Shown here: positions 1 to 6,617 of the stretch, one piece after another
How the letters are laid out: every line of letters starts with the position of its first letter
How positions within the stretch are numbered: the stretch's first letter is position 1
DNA from: Promicromonosporaceae bacterium
Lineage (GTDB): Bacteria > Actinomycetota > Actinomycetes > Actinomycetales > Cellulomonadaceae
NCBI GenBank assembly: GCA_009782865.1
Contig: WRIF01000037.1
Coordinates: forward strand, 1 to 9,743
DNA length: 9,743 bases
Direction of reading: 5' to 3'
Position numbers and translations under genes: made by a program
Notes under the pieces: generated by a model
What the model saw: only the letters and a program-made list of their open reading frames with translations
What the model was told of the DNA's origin: nothing
The model's database searches: none

Positions 1-816
1 GCCCTCCTGACCTGGATAGCCAACGTCAACCAAGACCGCGGCCTCGGCGGCATCACCATTTTCATCCTCTACCAAATACTGCTGACCGCCGTCTCCAACC
101 GGGACTCGTTCCTGCAGAACCTGCACTCCCCCGACGCCGCCCGCGTGCTCATCCCCGTCGGCGTCGCCTGCCTGATCGTGATCGCCATGGGCGTCTTCCT
201 TGGCAACTCCGAGTACCGCATGAAGGTGAACAAGGTCTCAATCGACAACGGATTCACCGGCCAGAGCTACCTGCCGATCAAGCTGAATCCGGCCGGCGCC
301 TCCCCGATCATGTACGCGATGGCGCTGCTTAGCCTGCCGCAGACCATCATCGGCGCGTTTGCGATCATCATCCCCTCCTTCGCTCCCACCGCCCACTCAC
401 TCCTCAACAACTGGGGGCTCAGCACCCTGCCGGGCTTCCTCACCTACCTGGTGCTCCTGTTCGCCATGAGCGTGTTCTGGGGCCTGATGAACGTCCGCCC
501 GCACAAGCTGGCCGAACAGATGCAGGATGCCGGCGAGTACCTCGACTCCGTGGCCCCCGGCAAAGAGACCAGGCGCCACATCCGCAACCGGGTGCTGGTC
601 CTGGCGTCCCTGACCGGCGTCGGCCTCATCGTCCTGACCGGCCTGCCCCTCTACTTCATGGCGGGAAACCCGCAGTTCCAATACGAGCTCATGATGCCCG
701 GCACCCTGATGATCCTGATTGCCCTCATGTGGGTGGTCTACGAGGAGATTGCCGACACCGCCATCGGCCGCAAGTATCGCTTTGAACTGCTCTCGACCAC
801 GGGGGGTGCCAAGTGA
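1..816 (+). CDS. secY2: SecY2, accessory Sec translocase channel (3' part, start lies upstream of the window)
   Basis: The frame is open from base 1 to the TGA at 814-816, giving the last 271 residues; the 5' part lies outside the window. SecY2 is the membrane pore of the accessory Sec system and passes a glycosylated adhesin delivered by SecA2. I see six hydrophobic segments at partial-protein residues about 18-31, 50-68, 102-125, 144-165, 197-219 and 231-250, which fit SecY TM5-TM10. The 'LPIKLNPAGASPIMYA' stretch (residues 91-106) before the third segment matches the conserved SecY loop entering TM7. The long cytoplasmic C5 loop after TM8 has 'RPHKLAEQMQDAGEYLDSVAPGKET', like the SecY stretch ending in IRPG, but the loop Arg of RPG is Ala here (residue 185). 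It overlaps asp1 by 4 bases (GTGA). Assignment to SecY2 rather than housekeeping SecY rests on this divergence and on the six aSec genes that follow. Confidence 0.93.
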   Translation, partial: ALLTWIANVNQDRGLGGITIFILYQILLTAVSNRDSFLQNLHSPDAARVLIPVGVACLIVIAMGVFLGNSEYRMKVNKVSIDNGFTGQSYLPIKLNPAGASPIMYAMALLSLPQTIIGAFAIIIPSFAPTAHSLLNNWGLSTLPGFLTYLVLLFAMSVFWGLMNVRPHKLAEQMQDAGEYLDSVAPGKETRRHIRNRVLVLASLTGVGLIVLTGLPLYFMAGNPQFQYELMMPGTLMILIALMWVVYEEIADTAIGRKYRFELLSTTGGAK

Positions 817-2369
817 TCCGCTTCATCCCCGCCCGGTACCATCCGACCCGCCCCTGGTACACCACCGAGGGGAGCCCCCTCACCCCGGAGACAGCCGTTT
901 CGGCCGCTAACACCATTACCGAGATGCGGGTCTTCCAGCATGGCGACGAGCCCATCGGCCTGGTGGTGCTCAACTACGTGCCCAGCCTGCGCCGCTTCAT
1001 GCACCGCCAGGGGATCAACGGCATCACCTACTGGAACTTCTTCGATGAGGTGCGGGGCCTCGGGGGCGATGCCGCCGAGCCGATCGACTTCCTGGCCATG
1101 GAGTGGCCCGCCGACGCCGCGTTCTTCTACAACCCCTTCGCCGTCACGGTGATGCAGGGTGAAGAGGTCTACGCCCGCATCTATCTCGCCCCCGACGGCA
1201 TGCTGCAACGAATCAGGTTCTACGGCTCCGGGATGCCGTCGCTCGAGCGCATCTACGACGACCGCGGCTTCCTCAGTTCTGTGCTCATGCACGACGAGGC
1301 CGGCAGCCCCGCCACCCAGTACTACCTGAACCGCGCAGGCGACGTGATCATCTCCGAGGACGTGCCCAGTGGGCAGATCACGGTGGTGCAGAACGAGGCG
1401 GACCGCTTCCAGCAGGCCGCGTACGACGGCTGGGGCGACCTCCTCGCCGAGCTGCTGGCCCAACACTTTGCCAAGCCGGAGAATGCCGCAGACACGGTGG
1501 TGCTCGCCACCTCCGAACAGCACAACGAGCTCATCCGGCAGGCGCTGACCACCCAGTCGCTGGTGCTGGCGCGCTCATCGCTGGAGGCCAGCCGGGTGTC
1601 GGATGCACTGCTGGCCCGCGCCATGTCCTGCTTCTCCGCCGAGGAAATCTCGGATCAAGACCCCCGCTGGGAGGCGCTCCCCCACCTCTCGATGCGCCCC
1701 CTGGAGCGCCGTTCCACCTTCGGAGCCAGCGCCAACGAGGCCGATGTCATCATCTCCTTGTTCACGGACAACATCGACCTGGAGCAACTCGACGCGATCA
1801 TCGCCAACCTGGCCATGCAGATGGTTGACGACGACCGGACCCGCGTGAACCTGCTCACCTTCCGCGGCCACGACGTGGACCGCCTGCGCGACATGCGCCG
1901 CATCATGGACGGCTACCAGGGGCTGGACCTCGCGGCACTGCTGGAAGACAACGGCAGCGACCTGGCCGCCGACATCGGCCTGTCCCAAGGACGCGAGCCC
2001 AAGCTCAAGCTGGTGACCATCACCAGGGAGGCAGACCTGATCCAGGCCCTGGCCGCCACCCGCCTGCTGGTCGACTTCGGCGACAGGCCAGATCAACGGG
2101 TCGCCGCCGAGGCGGTGTGCGCCGGCGTGCCGCAGGTCAACCGGCAGCCGCAGGATCTGCTCACCGACCGCCTCAACGGCTACCTGGTGCAATCGGAGGA
2201 CCAGCTGGCCGAGGCCGCCGACTACTTCCTCGACGGGCTTGAACACTGGAATCAGTCGTTGGTGCAGTGCAACGCCCTCATCGACCTGTTCTCCCCGACA
2301 GAGGTACTGGGGCGCTGGGAACTTGTGAAGGGGGCGATGGACCTTGCTGGTACTGCAGATTGGAACTAG
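813..2369 (+). CDS. asp1: Accessory Sec system protein Asp1
   Basis: This encodes 518 residues, close to the usual length of Asp1 (about 520). Asp1 is a cytosolic, glycosyltransferase-like (GT-B fold) but non-catalytic component of the Asp1/2/3 complex. In Streptococcus gordonii it binds the glycosylated adhesin and has affinity for phospholipids, bringing cargo to the membrane. The N-terminus 'MIRFIPARYHPTRPWYTTEGSPL' followed by 'ITEMRVFQHGDEP' is typical of Asp1. The C-terminal part has the GT-B-like stretch 'EAVCAGVPQVN' at residues 433-443, then 'RLNGYLVQSEDQLAEAADYFL' and 'WNQSLVQCNALIDLFS'. The GTG start at 813 overlaps the secY2 stop and has a G-run (801-806) at Shine-Dalgarno distance; no later start would keep the conserved N-terminus. 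The 3' end overlaps asp2 by 26 bases. No signal peptide or membrane segment is seen. Confidence 0.93.
   Translation: MIRFIPARYHPTRPWYTTEGSPLTPETAVSAANTITEMRVFQHGDEPIGLVVLNYVPSLRRFMHRQGINGITYWNFFDEVRGLGGDAAEPIDFLAMEWPADAAFFYNPFAVTVMQGEEVYARIYLAPDGMLQRIRFYGSGMPSLERIYDDRGFLSSVLMHDEAGSPATQYYLNRAGDVIISEDVPSGQITVVQNEADRFQQAAYDGWGDLLAELLAQHFAKPENAADTVVLATSEQHNELIRQALTTQSLVLARSSLEASRVSDALLARAMSCFSAEEISDQDPRWEALPHLSMRPLERRSTFGASANEADVIISLFTDNIDLEQLDAIIANLAMQMVDDDRTRVNLLTFRGHDVDRLRDMRRIMDGYQGLDLAALLEDNGSDLAADIGLSQGREPKLKLVTITREADLIQALAATRLLVDFGDRPDQRVAAEAVCAGVPQVNRQPQDLLTDRLNGYLVQSEDQLAEAADYFLDGLEHWNQSLVQCNALIDLFSPTEVLGRWELVKGAMDLAGTADWN
2328..2334 (+). promoter_or_regulatory. Ribosome binding site deciding the TTG start of asp2
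   Basis: AAGGGGG lies 9 bases before TTG 2344, inside the 3' end of asp1. In the asp2 frame a TGA at 2326-2328 blocks any earlier start, and the family's 'LQIG' N-terminus begins right after the TTG. The ATG at 2337 is in the asp1 frame and cannot start asp2. Confidence 0.55.
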
Positions 2370-3858
2370 GGACTGGTCGCCCGGCCTGCGCCTTCCCGAC
2401 GACGTCGAGTGGCACTTCCTCGATGTGGGTGACCCGAACGCGGCCGACTACCTGACCGTCAAGACCGTCGAGGTCACGGTCGCCGAGGCCCCCTGCCGCG
2501 CCGAGGTTCTCGCGCGGCTCGACCCGTTGATCAGCCCGCACACGTTCCTGTTCACCGAAAACGCGGAGCCGCCCCGCGACACGCCCGAGGCGCACTGGTA
2601 CCTGCGCAAGGCCGCCCGCCACGTCGACGCCTCCGACCGGCAGGCCCTGGTCGAGAAGCTGGCACGCACCTACTATCGGCGCCAGTTTGGGCAGAAGGTC
2701 CCCTCGAACTCGCTCCTGGTTTCACCCCTGTGGCCCTCCCCGCCCACCTATCTGGGCAACACCGGCCTCAGCCTGCCGGTCGACACCGCCGTCATGCGCC
2801 CGGCCGTCTCCTGGCGGCAATCGATTCGCTATGAGAACGACCGCGACATGGACCTGTGGCTCGAGTACCAGGCCGACGGCGACGTCGAGGTGGAACTGAC
2901 CGCCCAGCTGACCAAGGCCGGCACGTCGGACGTGATCTCCTGGCAGCGGACCTTCACCGCCACGGACATGGAGCAACCGGTGCGCGTCTTCCATCCCGAC
3001 TCTGGCTACCTGGCCTGCTCCCTCAGCGCCCGGGGCACGGGCACCCTGCGGATCGGCCAGCTTCACTACCGGCACTCCCGGCACGGCGAGGGACACTTCA
3101 TCGCCGGCGGCAGGCGGCTGGTCGACGCCAACCGCGAGGAACTCTTCTACTACTACCACCCCGGCAACCTCCAGCCCCCCCTCAACATCTACTTCGCCGG
3201 CTACCGCCCGGCCGAGGGCTTCGAGGGCCTCGGGGTCATGACCGGGCTCGGGCACCCATTCCTGGTGATCACCGATCCCCGCCTGGAGGGTGGCCGCTTC
3301 TACCTCGGGTCTGCCGAGCTCGAAGTCCAACTCCACCAGGTGATCCGCGACCTGATGGCAGAGCTCGGCTTCACCGAGCAAGACCTCATCTTCTCCGGCC
3401 TGTCGATGGGGGCGTTTGGGGCGCTGTATCACGGCTCCCAGTTCGACGCGCAGGCCATCATCGCGGGCAAGCCGATCATCGACCTGCCCTACGTCGCGCG
3501 GCAGACCCGCCTGACCCGACCGGGCGAGTTCCTGACAGTCCTCGACCTCATCAACTTCTGGCAGCAGCGAGCCGACGGCGACGGCACCCCAGAGGGGTTC
3601 ACCGCCGCCCTGCTCCAACGTTGGCGCTCGGCGGAATGCCTAAAACACACCAAGGTACTGCTGGCCTACATGCTGCAGGACGATTACGACGACCAGGCCT
3701 ACCACACCCTGCTCACCTCGCAGGCGGGCAAGCCCACCGAGGTGGTGGCCCGCGGCTACCAGGGCCGCCACAACGACGACTCCCCCTCGATCGTCGCCTG
3801 GTTTGTGGGCCAGTACCAGCGGGTCATCGCCGAGTACCGGGAGCAACACCATGGCTAG
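2344..3858 (+). CDS. asp2: Accessory Sec system protein Asp2 (adhesin GlcNAc O-acetyltransferase)
   Basis: This encodes 504 residues, near the family norm. Asp2 is in the cytosolic Asp1/2/3 complex; in S. gordonii it also O-acetylates GlcNAc on the adhesin with a Ser-acid-His triad. The N-terminus 'LVLQIGTRDWSPGLRLPDDVEWHFLD' is typical of Asp2. The middle, about residues 150-270, looks like beta-rich binding modules. The C-terminal third is an alpha/beta-hydrolase-type domain with the nucleophile motif 'FSGLSMGAFGALYHG' (Ser354), the acidic cluster 'LQDDYDD' (Asp446-Asp450) and 'GYQGRHNDD' (His476). The Ser-acid-His spacing of about 92 and 30 residues is close to that I recall for S. gordonii Asp2 (S362, E452, H482), so the triad looks intact with Asp446 or a neighbour as the acid. 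The start is inferred to be TTG at 2344, since the frame has a stop at 2326 and an AAGGGGG stretch sits just upstream. It overlaps asp1 by 26 and asp3 by 8 bases. Confidence 0.93.
   Translation: MLVLQIGTRDWSPGLRLPDDVEWHFLDVGDPNAADYLTVKTVEVTVAEAPCRAEVLARLDPLISPHTFLFTENAEPPRDTPEAHWYLRKAARHVDASDRQALVEKLARTYYRRQFGQKVPSNSLLVSPLWPSPPTYLGNTGLSLPVDTAVMRPAVSWRQSIRYENDRDMDLWLEYQADGDVEVELTAQLTKAGTSDVISWQRTFTATDMEQPVRVFHPDSGYLACSLSARGTGTLRIGQLHYRHSRHGEGHFIAGGRRLVDANREELFYYYHPGNLQPPLNIYFAGYRPAEGFEGLGVMTGLGHPFLVITDPRLEGGRFYLGSAELEVQLHQVIRDLMAELGFTEQDLIFSGLSMGAFGALYHGSQFDAQAIIAGKPIIDLPYVARQTRLTRPGEFLTVLDLINFWQQRADGDGTPEGFTAALLQRWRSAECLKHTKVLLAYMLQDDYDDQAYHTLLTSQAGKPTEVVARGYQGRHNDDSPSIVAWFVGQYQRVIAEYREQHHG
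3839..3843 (+). promoter_or_regulatory. Ribosome binding site of asp3
   Basis: GGGAG ends 7 bases before ATG 3851 and lies within the last codons of asp2. It supports 3851 over the upstream in-frame GTG at 3803. Confidence 0.5.
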
Positions 3859-4291
3859 ACAGATCGCAGAAGTCAGATGGGGCCTGGTGACCAGCCGCGA
3901 GGGCCTGTACGGCACCCGCCTGGAATACCACGACGACGGCACGGTCTGCCTGAGCAACCCCGGGCTTCCGAGCGCCCTGACGTTGCAGACGTGGTCGTCG
4001 TCGTCGGACTTCCAAAAGGATCGCCACACGCCGACGCTGCCCCTGCTCAATCTCAAATCCACCTACCGGCTGGTCCCGCGGCTGGTCTCCTCGCCGGCGG
4101 ACGGGGTCATCTTCTGCGTGCAGACGCGCGACCGTTTCGACGCCCTCATCGCCGAGGAGTTTCTCTACGGCCCCGACTACCGCTTCACCCTGCCCCCCAA
4201 GGGGACTAACTACACGATCTCGCTGCTCAGCGCGGGCTTCGACTCGCTGCGGTTCACCTCGTTCGAGCTGTGGGAGGTGGAAGATGACTAA
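3851..4291 (+). CDS. asp3: Accessory Sec system protein Asp3
   Basis: This encodes 146 residues, a normal size for Asp3 (about 150). Asp3 is the small member of the Asp1/2/3 complex; its structure is related to carbohydrate-binding modules, and it is thought to help hold the glycosylated adhesin before export. The family look is clear: 'YGTRLEYHDDGTVCLSNPGLPSALTLQTWSS', then 'DRHTPTLPLLNLKSTYRL', then alternating beta-strand-like segments and a C-terminal 'LRFTSFELWEVED'. I chose ATG 3851, which has GGGAG at 3839-3843, rather than the in-frame GTG at 3803. The extra 16 residues from 3803 are low-complexity Ser/Thr/Gly and resemble an out-of-frame read of asp2. The gene overlaps the end of asp2 by 8 bases and secA2 by 8 bases. 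There is no signal peptide or membrane segment. Confidence 0.9.
   Translation: MARQIAEVRWGLVTSREGLYGTRLEYHDDGTVCLSNPGLPSALTLQTWSSSSDFQKDRHTPTLPLLNLKSTYRLVPRLVSSPADGVIFCVQTRDRFDALIAEEFLYGPDYRFTLPPKGTNYTISLLSAGFDSLRFTSFELWEVEDD
4272..4277 (+). promoter_or_regulatory. Strong ribosome binding site of secA2
   Basis: GGGAGG ends 6 bases before ATG 4284, inside the end of asp3. It is one of the two clearest Shine-Dalgarno sequences in the operon. Confidence 0.65.
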
Positions 4292-6611
4292 CCCCATGCA
4301 GGCCCACCGACACACCCTCGACAAGATCGAGGCCCTGCGGGACAGGTACCGGGCGCTGAGCGACGACGAACTCGGCGCCAAGACGGCCGAGTTCCGTGGC
4401 CGCCTGGCCAAAGGCGAGTCCCTGGAACGGGTGCTGCCAGAGGCGTTCGCGACGGTGATGGAGGCCAACTATCGGGTGAGCGGCAAGTTCCCGTACCGCA
4501 ACCAGGTGATGGCGGCCATCGTGATTCATCACGGCAACATCGCGGCGATGAAGACGGGCGAGGGCAAGTCCCTGACCGCCACCCTGCCGCTCTATCTCAA
4601 CGCGCTCTCGGGAAAGGGAGCCATCCTGGTGACGGTCAACGGCTACCTGGCCGCCCGCGACGCCGAGGAGTTCCGCCCCGTCTTCGAGCGGCTGGGCCTG
4701 CGCCTGGCCATCGGCGTGCCCCCAGACCCCGCCAAGGACTTCAGCCCGGCCGAGAAGCGGGACATCTACCAAGCGGACGTCATCTACTCGACGTCGGACA
4801 AGATTGGCTTCGACTACCTGCTGGAGAACATCTCCGACTCGCGGGACGAGAAGTACCTGCGGCCATTTCACTACTGCCTGATCGATGAGGCCGACGCCAT
4901 CCTGCTCGATCTGGCGCAGATGCCGCTGGTGATCTCCGGCTCGCCGCGCGTGCAATCCAACCTCTACCCCCTGGCCGCCAGGTTTGTCGCCACCCTGCGG
5001 GAGGGGGTGGAGTTCGAGTGGGACGAGTCGAAGGCGGTTGCCAAGCTGACCGGCGATGGCGTGGCCACCGCCAACCGCTTCTTCCACGTGGACAACATCT
5101 ACGACCCTGCCCTGTTCCGCCTCAACCGGCACGTCTACCTGGCCCTGAAGGCGCGGATGGCGTTCCAGCCGTACCGCGACTACATGGTGGTGGGGGGCAA
5201 GCTGGTGCTGATCTCGTCGGTGACCGGCCGCCTGTTGGAGGGGAACAAGCTGCAAGGGGGGCTCCACCAGGCGCTGGAGGCCCGAGAGGGCCTGCAGATC
5301 ACGGTAGAGAACCGGGCGATGGCCTCGGTCACCTATCAGAACCTGTTCAACATGTTCGCCAGGCTGGGCGGGATGACCGGCACCGCCAAGGGCTCGGAAA
5401 AGGAGCTGTACAAGACGTACGGGACCAGGGTGGTCGAGATTCCCACCCACCGTCCGGTGATCCGGCAGGACGACCCCGACGTGGTGGTGACCACCCTCGA
5501 GGAGAAGGAGAGGCTGGTCCTCGACTACCTGGAGACGATGCGGGCCACCCGTCGCCCCATCCTGCTGACCACCGGCTCGGTGAACTCGTCGGTGAAGTAC
5601 TCGGGCTACCTGCTCGAGCGAGGGATCGAACACAACCTACTCAACGCCCTGTCCCACGCCAAGGAGGCGGAGATGGTCCGCGAGGCGGGCCGGGCCGGGG
5701 CGATCACCGTGGCCACGCTGATCGCCGGGCGCGGCACCGACATCAAGTTGACGCCCGAGTCCAGGGAACTGGGTGGCCTGGTGATCATCGCGGCCGAGAA
5801 GCTGCCCAACCGGCGCACCGAGGGCCAGGTCCGCGGGCGCTCGGGCCGCCAGGGAGACCCCGGCTCCTCGAGGTTCTTCGCCTCCCTGCAGGACGACCTG
5901 TTTGTGCGCTACGGATCGATCACCCCCGAGAACGTCGCCCGCCGCGAACGGGCCCGCCGCACCCGATCGCGGGTGCTGAACCGCGCCCAGAACGCCTCGG
6001 AAGAAAGGGCCACCAGCGCCCGAAAGCTCTCCAAGGACTTCGAAATCGCCATGTCTCGCCAACGTGACCTGGTCTATCAGCTGCGCGACCAGATCATCGC
6101 CGGTGGCGCCATTGCCCGCGCGGACATGGACAAGATTGCCGACCAGGTGTTCGCGGCCAGGGCGTCTGCCGGCGACCTCGCCACGCGCGAAGGCCTGGCC
6201 CGGTTCGTGTTTGACAACCTCACCTACCGCCCACCGAGCGAGATGACAACCGTGGATGCGTCGAACCCGGCGGCCACGGCCTCGCTACTGAGGCGAATCT
6301 TCGATGACCGGCTGGCGGCCAAGGAGCAAGGCTTTGCCGACCCCGAGACCTTCGCCCGCTTCGGTCAGATCTGTCTCCTGAAGTCCATCGACCAGGCCTG
6401 GGTGGAGCAGGTGGACTTCCTGGAACAGTTGAAGACGGTGGTCCAAGACCGCACCGTCGCCCAACACAAGGTGGAGTACGAGTACCGGAAGGAGGCCTTC
6501 TTCGCCTTCGAAGAGATGAAGGCCCGCATCTGCGCCGATGTGGTGCGGCAGCTCAGCCTTTCGTCCATCGAGCGGGGCGCCGACGGCGCCCTCGTGATCC
6601 AGTTTGCGTAG
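4284..6611 (+). CDS. secA2: SecA2, accessory Sec preprotein translocase ATPase
   Basis: This encodes 775 residues, shorter than housekeeping SecA (usually 800-950) and typical of SecA2 from SecY2 systems. It is the motor that binds the cargo and drives it through SecY2 by ATP hydrolysis. In order: an N-terminal 'LSDDELGAKTAEFRGRL' helix; Walker A 'MKTGEGKS' (GEGKS 92-96, Ser where SecA normally has Thr); 'TVNGYLAARDAEEF'; Walker B/DEAD 'DEADAILLD' (D201-D204) followed by 'PLVISGSPRVQSNLY', a SecA2-type sequence instead of the SecA 'DEARTPLIISG'. Then 'YQNLFNMFARLGGMTGTA', 'IPTHRPV', 'GRGTDIKL' (from residue 482) and the arginine-finger motif 'GRSGRQGDPGSSRFFASLQDDLFVRYG' (from residue 518). 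The protein ends at 'DGALVIQFA' without the SecA C-terminal linker and Cys-rich zinc site. ATG 4284 has a strong ribosome binding site and overlaps asp3 by 8 bases. It is separate from the SecA2-only system of mycobacteria, judging by its SecY2/Asp neighbours. Confidence 0.96.
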   Translation: MTNPMQAHRHTLDKIEALRDRYRALSDDELGAKTAEFRGRLAKGESLERVLPEAFATVMEANYRVSGKFPYRNQVMAAIVIHHGNIAAMKTGEGKSLTATLPLYLNALSGKGAILVTVNGYLAARDAEEFRPVFERLGLRLAIGVPPDPAKDFSPAEKRDIYQADVIYSTSDKIGFDYLLENISDSRDEKYLRPFHYCLIDEADAILLDLAQMPLVISGSPRVQSNLYPLAARFVATLREGVEFEWDESKAVAKLTGDGVATANRFFHVDNIYDPALFRLNRHVYLALKARMAFQPYRDYMVVGGKLVLISSVTGRLLEGNKLQGGLHQALEAREGLQITVENRAMASVTYQNLFNMFARLGGMTGTAKGSEKELYKTYGTRVVEIPTHRPVIRQDDPDVVVTTLEEKERLVLDYLETMRATRRPILLTTGSVNSSVKYSGYLLERGIEHNLLNALSHAKEAEMVREAGRAGAITVATLIAGRGTDIKLTPESRELGGLVIIAAEKLPNRRTEGQVRGRSGRQGDPGSSRFFASLQDDLFVRYGSITPENVARRERARRTRSRVLNRAQNASEERATSARKLSKDFEIAMSRQRDLVYQLRDQIIAGGAIARADMDKIADQVFAARASAGDLATREGLARFVFDNLTYRPPSEMTTVDASNPAATASLLRRIFDDRLAAKEQGFADPETFARFGQICLLKSIDQAWVEQVDFLEQLKTVVQDRTVAQHKVEYEYRKEAFFAFEEMKARICADVVRQLSLSSIERGADGALVIQFA

Positions 6612-6617
6612 CCGTCC

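Noticed and set aside
738..1523. Minus-strand open frame of 261 codons opposite asp1
   Set aside because: It is a shadow of asp1 with biased composition and no recognisable motif or supporting ribosome binding site.
3803..3850. Upstream GTG start for asp3
   Set aside because: It adds 16 low-complexity residues from an out-of-frame read of asp2; ATG 3851 has a ribosome binding site and fits the Asp3 N-terminus.
2856..3890. Open frame of 344 codons on the plus strand inside asp2
   Set aside because: The translation is dominated by Arg, Pro, Gly and Ala without any domain, the usual +1 shadow in GC-rich genes. asp2 in the true frame has conserved catalytic motifs.
4254..5633. Long open frame of 459 codons on the minus strand
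   Set aside because: It lies opposite secA2, which has every SecA motif. The minus-strand product is a His/Gly/Val/Arg-rich sequence typical of antisense frames in high-GC DNA.
4284..6611. Housekeeping SecA
   Set aside because: The protein is shorter, lacks the C-terminal zinc site and has SecA2-type sequences ('SPRVQSNLY'), and it sits among asp and gtf genes.
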